Of a DNA stretch of 64,000 nt, positions 36,223 to 44,149 are shown in pieces; position 1 is the stretch's first letter; each line of letters opens with the position of its first letter. A program made the translations under genes and the position numbers. The notes below the pieces were generated by a model. The model did not search any database, was not told the DNA's origin, and saw only the letters and a list, made by a program, of their open reading frames with translations. The stretch is from Paenibacillus sp. An7 (GTDB lineage Bacteria; Bacillota; Bacilli; Paenibacillales; Paenibacillaceae): the NCBI RefSeq assembly GCF_009870785.1, contig NZ_WTWX01000001.1:186001-250000 (forward strand), written 5' to 3'.

Positions 36223-36588
36223 TTAAGAAGTAATTGTAAACTGATCAATATAAGTCATTTCCGATTGAAGAACACGCTGAATAATTTCGCCAGCTGAATC
36301 GATCCCATATACGTGTGTTATGGTGCTCGTTGCACTAAAAAAATTACTTTGTACTTCATAATATCCTGCGTCTGAAAGTGCGTAGAGTAATGTTTTTGTC
36401 ATGAGCGGTTGAACTTGAATTAAATTAATACCAATTGGTGTTCGGCTGGTTAAAGTTACATTCCACTTGAAAACTTGTATTTCAATATTAGAAGGGATAT
36501 AAGGGGAATCATTTAAACAAGTAACTAAGATCTGCGTTGATCCACTTACACCTGAAGAATTATAGATTAAACCCGTAGAATATGGCAT
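36223..36588 (-). CDS. Hypothetical 121-aa beta-rich protein
   Basis: Not recognised. AAAGGGGGAG precedes the ATG. The sequence is rich in Ser, Thr, Ile and Val with alternating beta character (SGSTQILVTCLNDSPYIPS, then NIEIQVFKWNVTL). It has no signal peptide or transmembrane helix. It ends 19 nt before the Asp-box protein start, so both form one operon. A role as partner or structural subunit is inference from that linkage. Confidence 0.68.
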   Translation of the reverse strand: MPYSTGLIYNSSGVSGSTQILVTCLNDSPYIPSNIEIQVFKWNVTLTSRTPIGINLIQVQPLMTKTLLYALSDAGYYEVQSNFFSATSTITHVYGIDSAGEIIQRVLQSEMTYIDQFTITS

Positions 36589-36741
36589 AAGTCTCCCCCT
36601 TTCAACTCACCTCTTATTGATGAATGGTATTAATCTAATTTATGATGATAGGTTACGAATGCCACGGCTGTCTTATCGTAGAAGAATTCTTTATTCTCGA
36701 TAAATAGACAGCGATTAATAATCATATGATCTGACTCCATT

Positions 36742-36775
36742 AAAAAAGAATCCCCATCCTAATGATGGAGATTCT
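36742..36775 (-). terminator. Terminator after the aldehyde dehydrogenase gene
   Basis: Reverse strand AGAATC-T-CCATC pairs with GATGG-G-GATTCT, followed by TTTTT. Confidence 0.78.
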
Positions 36776-36797
36776 CTATATCCGCTTATCTTCTGTT

Positions 36798-38102
36798 TTA
36801 CTCAGCTTTGCGTTTCAAAACACTTTTATGATGCGTGAATGTATCAAAACTTGCTTTACCATGATACGATCCCATACCACTTTCACCCACACCGCCAAAA
36901 GGCAGATAAGGCGAAGTTAAGTGTGCAAGTGTTTCATTGATGCAGCCGCCGCCGAAAGAGACCCGGCTCAACAACTCATCTTGTACATCTTTACTTTCAG
37001 AGAAAACGTAGAAAGCTAATGGTTTTGGACGATTCGTAATTTCTTCAATAATCTCGTTCAAATCATCATATACGATTACAGGAAGAATCGGACCAAAGAT
37101 TTCTTCTTGCATGACCGGATCATTCCAAGAAATCTGATCAAGGATTGTTGGCTCAATGAACTGTCTAGAAGCATCTGTTTTACCGCCAAAATACGGATTC
37201 CCATTGTCTAAGAAAGCTCTTAGTCGATTAAATTGTTTTTCATTTATAATTTTAGGGAAATCAGGGTTTTTGGAAATATCTTCTCCATATAATCCATGAA
37301 TTGCTTCTTTAAGTTTGCTAAGAAACTGATCTTTTACATCACGATGTATCAGCAGATAGTCTGGAGCAACACAAGTTTGGCCTGCATTTAGAAACTTCCC
37401 TCTAGCGATCCGCTTCGCAGCAGTATCAAGATCAGCATCACTATGCACGATACAAGGACTCTTACCGCCGAGTTCCAAAGTAACCGGAGTTAAATGTTTG
37501 GAGGCAGCTTCCATTACTACTTTTCCGACATTTGTGCTTCCTGTAAAGAAGATATAATCAAATTTTTCTTTTAGAAGAGCAGTGCTCGTTTCGACTTCAC
37601 CCTCTACAACGGCAATATATTCTTCGGGGAAGTTATCACTTATCATTTTAGTAATGATACTTGATGTAGCTGGAGTAAATTCTGATGGTTTCAGTACTGC
37701 ACAGTTACCGCCGGCAATAGCTCCTACAAGAGGAGAGACAGCCAACTGGAACGGATAGTTCCATGGGGCAATAATCAAAGCATCACCGTATGGCTCTGGG
37801 TAGATTACGCTCGAAGCATCTGTAATATAAGCAGGCGTTTCTACATTTTTAGGTTCCATCCATGCTTTTAAGTTCTCTAAAGAATAGTTAATTTCCTCAA
37901 GTACCAGTTTAATTTCCGAAGCATATCCTTCAGCCTCCGACTTATTCAAGTCTTTTCTGAGCGCTGCAAGAATTTCTTTTTCATTTGTAAGAATTGCTTT
38001 TTTTAATGTATCTAATGAATCCATTCGATATTGAATAGGTTTCGTTACACCTGTTTTGAAGAATGTCCGCTGTCTTTTTGCCAAATTCTCGTAATTTTCC
38101 AT
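36798..38102 (-). CDS. Class 3-type aldehyde dehydrogenase
   Basis: Oxidises fatty or aromatic aldehydes with NAD(P)+. The 434-aa protein is short, as in the class 3/coniferyl-aldehyde group (YwdH-like). It shows IIAPWNYPFQ (110-119), FFTGSTNVGK (185-194), the general base Glu210 in VTLELGGKSP and the nucleophile Cys244 in NAGQTCVAPDY; the C-terminal YLPFGGVGESGMG is conserved. It follows the YfmJ-like reductase by about 40 nt, suggesting a joint aldehyde/enone detoxification unit. Confidence 0.9.
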   Translation of the reverse strand: MENYENLAKRQRTFFKTGVTKPIQYRMDSLDTLKKAILTNEKEILAALRKDLNKSEAEGYASEIKLVLEEINYSLENLKAWMEPKNVETPAYITDASSVIYPEPYGDALIIAPWNYPFQLAVSPLVGAIAGGNCAVLKPSEFTPATSSIITKMISDNFPEEYIAVVEGEVETSTALLKEKFDYIFFTGSTNVGKVVMEAASKHLTPVTLELGGKSPCIVHSDADLDTAAKRIARGKFLNAGQTCVAPDYLLIHRDVKDQFLSKLKEAIHGLYGEDISKNPDFPKIINEKQFNRLRAFLDNGNPYFGGKTDASRQFIEPTILDQISWNDPVMQEEIFGPILPVIVYDDLNEIIEEITNRPKPLAFYVFSESKDVQDELLSRVSFGGGCINETLAHLTSPYLPFGGVGESGMGSYHGKASFDTFTHHKSVLKRKAE

Positions 38103-38142
38103 GATTCACATTCTCCTCTGTATGTTAGTCTAATTCGTATTT

Positions 38143-39159
38143 TTACTCGCTAACTTTAACGAGCATCTTACCTAGGTTCGCACCTTTAAATATTTGAAGG
38201 AAGGCCTCAACAACGTTATCAAAACCATCAACCACGGTTTCTTCATATTTTAATTTTCCTTCAGACAGCCATTTGCCAAGCTCTTGAAGTCCTTCTGACT
38301 GACGATCTGCATAATCACTAAGTACAAATCCTTTGAGTAAAGAACGAGTCTTAATCATTTGACTTTGGATACGAGGTCCTACATCTTCATCCGTACTGTT
38401 GTAAGAAGATATTGCGCCGCACACCGGAATACGTGCATGATCATTCAGCAAGCTCATTACTGCATCTGAGATCGGACCACCTACGTTATCAAAATAGACA
38501 TCAACACCACTTGGACATGCTTTTTCCAAATCCTGTTTGATATTTTCTGTTGTTTTATAATTAATAGCTGCATCAAAGTTCAGCTCTTGCATTAAGTAGT
38601 TGCATTTTTCATCCGTACCGGCAATACCAACTACACGTGCACCTTTGATTTTAGCGATCTGACCCACGAACATGCCTACTGAACCCGCTGCACCTGAGAC
38701 AACCACGGTTTCTCCTTCTTTAGGTTGGCCAATATCAAGTAATCCAAAGTATGCAGTAAGTCCTGTTAGACCGAGAACACTCAGATAAGCAGATACAGGG
38801 GCGATTGACTCATCAATCTTGGTAACTTTGTTATCATCTACTGTATTGAAGAGTTGCCAGCCCAGCATACCGATTACTTTATCCCCAACTTTGTATTTAT
38901 CTGATTTCGATTCTACGATCTCTCCTACAGCTCCACCTTTAATTACCTCATTTAATTGATAAGGGGGAACATACGACTTCGAATCGTTCATTCTGCCCCG
39001 CATATAAGGATCTACCGATAAATATAAAGTTTTTACAACAACTTGTCCCTCTTGAGGCTGCTCTACTTCTACGTCTTTAAATTCAAAATCACTCGGAGTA
39101 GGCAATCCTTCCGGACGCTTTATGAGTAGTACTTGTTTATTCTTTGTTGTCTGATTCAT
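38143..39159 (-). CDS. yfmJ: NADP-dependent medium-chain reductase (YfmJ / CurA-like)
   Basis: A zinc-free MDR oxidoreductase of the leukotriene-B4 dehydrogenase type that reduces alpha,beta-unsaturated ketones or aldehydes with NADPH. The 338-aa sequence follows B. subtilis YfmJ closely: YLSVDPYMRGRMNDSKSYV (about 48-66), GLTGLTAYFGLLDIGQPKEG, VVSGAAGSVGMFVGQIAKIK and VDVYFDNVGGPISDAVM. GGAGACG precedes the ATG. An ArsR-type regulator is encoded just upstream and may control it and the ALDH. Confidence 0.88.
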   Translation of the reverse strand: MNQTTKNKQVLLIKRPEGLPTPSDFEFKDVEVEQPQEGQVVVKTLYLSVDPYMRGRMNDSKSYVPPYQLNEVIKGGAVGEIVESKSDKYKVGDKVIGMLGWQLFNTVDDNKVTKIDESIAPVSAYLSVLGLTGLTAYFGLLDIGQPKEGETVVVSGAAGSVGMFVGQIAKIKGARVVGIAGTDEKCNYLMQELNFDAAINYKTTENIKQDLEKACPSGVDVYFDNVGGPISDAVMSLLNDHARIPVCGAISSYNSTDEDVGPRIQSQMIKTRSLLKGFVLSDYADRQSEGLQELGKWLSEGKLKYEETVVDGFDNVVEAFLQIFKGANLGKMLVKVSE

Positions 39160-39320
39160 ATGATCACGTCTCCATTACTACGTAAATTTTTAAGTTTCAC
39201 ACTTACTTATTACCCGTCCGATCAGAAATCTAACGGTTCATGATGATTGGCACTCTTAATTCGATAGTTTTAAAACTTTCAAATTATTATCAAAAAATGA
39301 TGGGTTTCTGGACATTCGAG

Positions 39321-39617
39321 TTACAAACTGTCCAAGAAACCCGGTAAAAATTCAGTAAATGTATCTTCTCGCAGACTGCTGCACTTATTCTGACCCATGC
39401 GTGTCACGCTGACTAAATCAGCTTCGTACAAAATCTTAAGGTGATAGGATACGTTTGACTTATCCATTCCCATCGATTCACCAATCGTACCACAAGTGTT
39501 GCTGTCCCGGTGGTGATAAAGATATCGAATCATTTCTATACGTTTTATCTCTGACAATGCTTTGAAAATTTTAACCCGTTTTACATCATTTATTGAAGAG
39601 TATTGTTTGATCATCAT
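39321..39617 (-). CDS. ArsR-family winged-helix regulator
   Basis: A roughly 98-aa regulator with a winged helix: VKIFKALSEIKRIEMIRYLY, then CGTIGESMGMDKSNVSYHLK and ADLVSVTRMGQNKCSSLRED. The frame is open to 39701, but residues before 39617 look noncoding and only a weak AAGAGA site is seen, so the start is uncertain. Two cysteines (in NTCGTIG and NKCSS) could sense a thiol-reactive compound, which would fit the downstream enone reductase and ALDH. This is inference. Confidence 0.72.
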   Translation of the reverse strand: MMIKQYSSINDVKRVKIFKALSEIKRIEMIRYLYHHRDSNTCGTIGESMGMDKSNVSYHLKILYEADLVSVTRMGQNKCSSLREDTFTEFLPGFLDSL

Positions 39618-39708
39618 AGAACTATTGTATTGTTCTCTTTTCTTAAAGTCAAATCTATTGAATAATACAGCTTTAAATACCGCGTTACCGCAACTTCTCA
39701 TTTAAAGT

Positions 39709-40179
39709 TTACGCATTCGCGCTTTTCCGAATCTGGTCATATACCTTTTTTAAAGGGATTCCATGGGAAAGTGCCATCTGTTTGCATTCTTCATATTCTG
39801 GAGCCCACTCAACCACTTGTCCTGCATAGATTCCCTTCTTCACCGTCACATTCCCCCACTCCGTTTCCACTTGTTCAAATATTCGTTCCAAACGGTGAAC
39901 AGTTAATGGATAATAACGAATTCCGAGAGTCGTTGTTTCTGTAAAAAGGATTTCTTTCATTTTCTCTATTTTAGCAGTAGAACACAGCAATTGCAGTAAG
40001 GTCCCTGGTCTGTTTTTCTTCATATAGATCGGTGTATAAAATACATCATTGGCCCCATTTTCGAATAGTAAGTCCATAACATATCCAAGCCATTCTCCGG
40101 GAATATCGTCTAGATTCACTTCCATTTTGACCATTTCCATATCTACATGTTCATGACTCGGAGGAAGGTGAGATTGCAT
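39709..40179 (-). CDS. larC: LarC, C-terminal part (LarC2) in a second reading frame
   Basis: The C-terminal half of the nickel-inserting cyclometallase that completes the nickel-pincer nucleotide. Recognisable family motifs are MEVNLDDIPGEWLGYVMDLL, DVFYTPIYMKKNRPGTLLQL and GIRYYPLTVHRLER. It is in the +1 frame relative to LarC1, and that frame remains open through the LarC1 end to at least 40272. An ATG at 40179 with AGAGGAG about 7 nt upstream could allow separate translation. In Lactiplantibacillus plantarum the two halves are joined by programmed frameshifting, so a fusion product is possible here too. Confidence 0.8.
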   Translation of the reverse strand: MQSHLPPSHEHVDMEMVKMEVNLDDIPGEWLGYVMDLLFENGANDVFYTPIYMKKNRPGTLLQLLCSTAKIEKMKEILFTETTTLGIRYYPLTVHRLERIFEQVETEWGNVTVKKGIYAGQVVEWAPEYEECKQMALSHGIPLKKVYDQIRKSANA

Positions 40180-40201
40180 CGTCCTGCTCCTCTCTGTTTC
40201 T

Positions 40202-40984
40202 CTATTCACCAATGATAACCCGAAGGGCATTAGGATGATCTGGGAATGTTTTTGTTCCTGCTCCATAGCCAATCGTATGAATTCTCATGGAGGGAATGGA
40301 CCCAAACTCCTCTACTAAGACTGCAATGAGCGCGGCACCCGTTGGTGTTGTCAGTTCACATCTAATTTCAGAGCGCTCTATAGGAATACCACGTAACATT
40401 TCTAGTGTTGCGGGTGCGGGCACAGGATATATTCCATGATCAATACGGATTTTCCCTTTACCGACTGGGATCGGCGACGATATGACAGCTTCAATTCCTA
40501 ACTGATGGAACGCAATAGCGGCACCTACAATATCGATAATAGAGTCAACCGCGCCCACTTCATGAAAATGTACCTGTTCCAGTGGAACTCCATGTATTTC
40601 CCCTTCTGCTTCCCCGATTTTTTTGAAAATTTGCAATGCTGTATTTTCCACTTGTTCTGAAAAGCCAGCCGCTTCAATTAATCGAACAATGTCTTTATAC
40701 GAACGATGATCATGATGGTGATGATCATGTCCATGTTTATGAGTATGGTCGTGCTCGTGCGTATGTACATGCGAGTGATTATCTTTCTGCAAAATCACAT
40801 CAAATTTGGTGCATGTGATACCATTTTTCAAAACCTTTTCCCATCTCAACTCATACTCATCTTCAATTCGAAGTTTGCTTAGTTCTTCTCTTAAATGAAC
40901 CGGATCTGCCCCGGCATCAAGCAATGCGCCAATGAACATATCTCCGCTAATCCCAGAGAAACAATCGAGATATAGTGTTTTCAA
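40202..40984 (-). CDS. larC: LarC, N-terminal part (LarC1), His-rich nickel insertion protein
   Basis: The N-terminal 260 aa of LarC, starting MKTLYLDCFSGISGDMFIGA as in the family. A striking histidine stretch (residues 70-93, 14 His in 24) should bind or store nickel. It then continues with VHFHEVGAVDSIIDIVGAA and ends RVIIGE-stop in the conserved region just before the LarC2 portion, so the gene is split rather than randomly truncated. It begins 4 nt after larB. Confidence 0.88.
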   Translation of the reverse strand: MKTLYLDCFSGISGDMFIGALLDAGADPVHLREELSKLRIEDEYELRWEKVLKNGITCTKFDVILQKDNHSHVHTHEHDHTHKHGHDHHHHDHRSYKDIVRLIEAAGFSEQVENTALQIFKKIGEAEGEIHGVPLEQVHFHEVGAVDSIIDIVGAAIAFHQLGIEAVISSPIPVGKGKIRIDHGIYPVPAPATLEMLRGIPIERSEIRCELTTPTGAALIAVLVEEFGSIPSMRIHTIGYGAGTKTFPDHPNALRVIIGE

Positions 40985-40987
40985 TAG

Positions 40988-41743
40988 TTACAATCCCTTC
41001 TGAATCAGCTTATGAATGAGTGCAGCATTATACCCGCCGCCAAATCCGTTATCAATATTGACAACACTGATGCCTGAAGCACAAGAATTTAGCATCGTAA
41101 GCAGTGCTGACAAGCCGTTAAAGTTTGCTCCATAGCCGATACTGGTTGGGACCGCAATGACGGGATGAGCAACTAAGCCGCCTACCACGCTTGGCAAAGC
41201 TCCTTCCATACCAGCCACAACAACCGAAACAACCGCATTTTGGATTTCTTCCGCATGGTGCAGTAGACGGTGAATGCCTGCGACACCCACATCATAGATC
41301 CGGTGGACACTGCTTCCGAGGACTTCGGCCGTAACGGCTGCTTCTTCCGCTACACGAATATCCGAGGTGCCGGCAGCAATCACAGCAATATATCCAGGCA
41401 GGTTACTAGGAGTCTCTTCCTTTTTCCAATACAGAATCCTTGCAACATCGTTATATATGAAATCAGGCAGAACGTTCTGAACTTCTTCCGCCTTATCCAA
41501 CGTTACTCTTGTGACAAGTACCTGATTGTTCTGCGCACGTAGAGACTGGACAATGGAAATAATATGTTCCGATGTTTTGCCTTCACCATAGACAATTTCT
41601 GGAAATCCTTGACGTTTTTTTCGATGATGATCCACCTTTGCGAAGCCCAAGTCTTCAAAAGCAGCGAAGTACTCCTTAGCTTCATCCACACTTAGTTCTC
41701 CATTTTTCACTTGATTTAGTATGTTTTCCAGCATCTCATGCAC
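40988..41743 (-). CDS. larB: LarB, pyridinium-3,5-biscarboxylic acid mononucleotide synthase
   Basis: Carboxylates and hydrolyses nicotinic acid adenine dinucleotide in the first step of nickel-pincer cofactor synthesis. The 251-aa protein has a helical N-terminus (LENILNQVKNGELSVDEAKE) and a PurE-like C-terminal domain: VIAAGTSDIRVAEEAAVTAE (about 131-150), VAGMEGALPSVVGGLVAHPV and IGYGANFNGLSALLTMLNSC. It lies between larE and larC in the operon. Confidence 0.9.
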   Translation of the reverse strand: MHEMLENILNQVKNGELSVDEAKEYFAAFEDLGFAKVDHHRKKRQGFPEIVYGEGKTSEHIISIVQSLRAQNNQVLVTRVTLDKAEEVQNVLPDFIYNDVARILYWKKEETPSNLPGYIAVIAAGTSDIRVAEEAAVTAEVLGSSVHRIYDVGVAGIHRLLHHAEEIQNAVVSVVVAGMEGALPSVVGGLVAHPVIAVPTSIGYGANFNGLSALLTMLNSCASGISVVNIDNGFGGGYNAALIHKLIQKGL

Positions 41744-41828
41744 CTCTTTACTTCGCTTCTTGCATTAGAATAGGTATAAAAAAATAGTAGAATGTCTCGT
41801 TTGTAATGATTGATCTTTTCTTACTACA

Positions 41829-42677
41829 CTACATTGGAAGAACTTTATTCATGCTACCGCTGTGGTAACCAAGCAAATCCATCGTAACGTACTTATATCC
41901 ATAGTTTTGAAGTTCTTGTACGATAGTAGAGTGATGTTCTAATACAATTTTCATATCTTGCGGTTCCACTTCAATTCTTGCAATCTCCTGATGGGTTCGA
42001 ACGCGAACCTGGCGAATTCCGAGTGATTTTAAGTAAGCCTCCGCTCGTTCTACTTTTTTAAGCTTCTCATTCGTAATATGCTCCCCATAAGCAATCCTAG
42101 AGGATAGACACGCAAAGGAAGGCTTATCCCATGTAGGTAAATTACGTTCTTTCGAAAGTTCTCTAATCTCTTGTTTGTATAGTCCTGCTTCAAGCAGAGG
42201 ACCGCGAATCCCTCTTTCTTTTGCTGCTTGCATTCCTGGTCGAAATTCGTTCATATCGTCAGCAATGACACCGTATACAATATTCTGAAATGACATCCGC
42301 TCAAGTACAGGGATGAGGTGGTCAAACAAGCTGCTTTTACAAAAATAACAGCGGTTCTTATTGTTTTCTGCATACCCTGGAATGGCAAGTTCCGAAGTCT
42401 CGATTACCTGATGGTTTACACCGATCTGCATTGCCAGTTCCTTCGCTTCTTCCAATTCACTTGATGGGTAGGTCTCTGAATCTGCAGTAACCGCCAGAAC
42501 TTGATCCGCTCCTAAGGTATCGACAGCAACTTTTAGAAGAAAGGTACTGTCAACCCCGCCGGAGAAGGCAACGACGACTGACTTCATTTCCAGAAGGATG
42601 GCTTGTAATTGGTTATATTTATTTTCAAGCAAGGCTATCCCCTCTGATTTTCCTGTAAGTTCATATAAATTCGTCAT
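41829..42677 (-). CDS. larE: LarE, ATP-dependent sulfur transferase
   Basis: Converts the two carboxylates of the cofactor precursor to thiocarboxylates. The 282-aa PP-loop enzyme has AFSGGVDSTFLL (ATP-binding SGGVDS 39-44). It carries three cysteines in the positions known from the [4Fe-4S] type of LarE: Cys110 and Cys113 (NRCYFCKS) and Cys190 (SFACLSSR). The well-studied L. plantarum enzyme sacrifices a single cysteine, so this one may be a catalytic iron-sulfur version instead. It follows larA by 15 nt. Confidence 0.88.
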   Translation of the reverse strand: MTNLYELTGKSEGIALLENKYNQLQAILLEMKSVVVAFSGGVDSTFLLKVAVDTLGADQVLAVTADSETYPSSELEEAKELAMQIGVNHQVIETSELAIPGYAENNKNRCYFCKSSLFDHLIPVLERMSFQNIVYGVIADDMNEFRPGMQAAKERGIRGPLLEAGLYKQEIRELSKERNLPTWDKPSFACLSSRIAYGEHITNEKLKKVERAEAYLKSLGIRQVRVRTHQEIARIEVEPQDMKIVLEHHSTIVQELQNYGYKYVTMDLLGYHSGSMNKVLPM

Positions 42678-42692
42678 TCTTCTCCTCCTGGT

Positions 42693-43961
42693 TCAAAATA
42701 AGTTTCCTTCACTGTCAAAAGGAATATCATAGAGGTCCGATACCAGTTCCATCTGAGGATGCTGTTTCACTATTTCTAGTAAAGCCTCAGATACTTCGAT
42801 CTCATTAAGTACAAGTGTATTTTTGATACGAACCATTTTTACTTGATGAAAATCCAGAATATTGCTTGTTTTAATCGCAGCCTGAATCGCTTCACGATCG
42901 TTAGGTAAAGTCGTTGCAATTTTGGTCGGAGCTACTACGGTAGACGTTAATCCATTTGCATACATCGTTTCGAGATCCATCTTGTCTACGAGTCTTTGAG
43001 TTGTAAAATCCGCTGTTCCTACCCCATTCGCATTTCCTTCCGATTGTGAAGTCAAGTCAAGGACCACCATCTTATTCACGTCAGGTCCACCATGAGCGTA
43101 CGGCGTAGGATATCGTCCTGTAATGTTTGGGTCCATTCCATCACCGCTTATGTTTTTGCCAATCTCATCAATAACCAGTACTTCTAATTGATCAAAGAAC
43201 AGTTTAGGCAACATTTCCTTTGCTTTCATCTGTAATCCTGCTTCTTTCCCTTCAATCTCATCGGGCGTGAGGGTCTCGATGACAGCTACTTTATCAAATG
43301 CGTTCTCAACGGTTGCTACTCCAAACAAAACTGGTCTTTTCTTCATTATCATTTTAGCCATAGCAGGCACATTCTCGGCCATATATTTAAATCCGAGCTG
43401 GTGACAAGCCTCAGCACCTTTTTGCTTACCAAGACCAATACTAATCATCTTCATGATTCCGCTTTCAACCGGACCTCTAAAAGCAGTATGGGGCTTGATC
43501 CGGTTAATAACAACGATTCCGTCAGCATTAGCCGCATACTGATCTATATATACGGGTAAACCATTAGACAGCTCTCCAAGCTGAACGACTTCCATAGAGG
43601 AACGTATCTCACAATTCATGGTCTCTTCGGTTACCCCGAGATGTGCCAGTACTTCGCGTTGTCCTTCCGCTGTAGCGCCGCCATGGCTGCCCATACTTGG
43701 CACAATAAAGGGTTTCGCCCCGGCATCTTGCAGAAACCTAACCGTCACGTAAGTGATTTCGGCAAGTCTGTCGAGTCCTCTGCTGCCGACGGCGATCGCA
43801 ATTTCCATTCCAGGCTTTATTTTGCTTAGGATTTTCTCACGGTCCAGCTTCTTTCTTAGTTCTGTGTCCAAGTCTTTGATCTGATTGTCATCAAACTCAA
43901 CTTTTACTTTTGCCATTTTTGGAACCGGAATATCTTTTAAAAGTTCTTGTAAAATCCCCAT
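42693..43961 (-). CDS. larA: LarA-family nickel-pincer racemase/epimerase, substrate uncertain
   Basis: A 422-aa enzyme of the LarA (DUF2088) family, encoded first in the lar operon with AAAGGAGAG upstream. His93 in PSMGSHGGATAEGQ and His158 in INRIKPHTAFRGPVESG are likely catalytic histidines, and Lys171 lies 13 residues after the second. The DHTRP segment and the GGPK lysine motif of lactate racemase are absent; the equivalent N-terminal stretch reads AVGSRGLDRLAEI. It therefore probably belongs to a LarA homologue group acting on another 2-hydroxy acid. A lactate racemase label should be treated with care. Confidence 0.8.
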   Translation of the reverse strand: MGILQELLKDIPVPKMAKVKVEFDDNQIKDLDTELRKKLDREKILSKIKPGMEIAIAVGSRGLDRLAEITYVTVRFLQDAGAKPFIVPSMGSHGGATAEGQREVLAHLGVTEETMNCEIRSSMEVVQLGELSNGLPVYIDQYAANADGIVVINRIKPHTAFRGPVESGIMKMISIGLGKQKGAEACHQLGFKYMAENVPAMAKMIMKKRPVLFGVATVENAFDKVAVIETLTPDEIEGKEAGLQMKAKEMLPKLFFDQLEVLVIDEIGKNISGDGMDPNITGRYPTPYAHGGPDVNKMVVLDLTSQSEGNANGVGTADFTTQRLVDKMDLETMYANGLTSTVVAPTKIATTLPNDREAIQAAIKTSNILDFHQVKMVRIKNTLVLNEIEVSEALLEIVKQHPQMELVSDLYDIPFDSEGNLF

Positions 43962-44068
43962 ACTGCACTTCTCTCCTTTATCAGCTGCCTGTGGATGTCC
44001 TACTACCTAATAAATAACATTTTATACGTATTATTTCTACCATTATCTACTTTATAGTTCAAGAAACC

Positions 44069-44109
44069 AAAAAAACTCCAATGGCTAGAATCCATCTAAC
44101 CATTGGAGT
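44069..44109 (-). terminator. Terminator of the efflux MFS gene
   Basis: Reverse strand ACTCCAATGG pairs with CCATTGGAGT, followed by TTTTTTT. Confidence 0.85.
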
Positions 44110-44149
44110 GCAGTTCATGTTGCGGTATTTGCCTGAAGAGTCGGATTGT

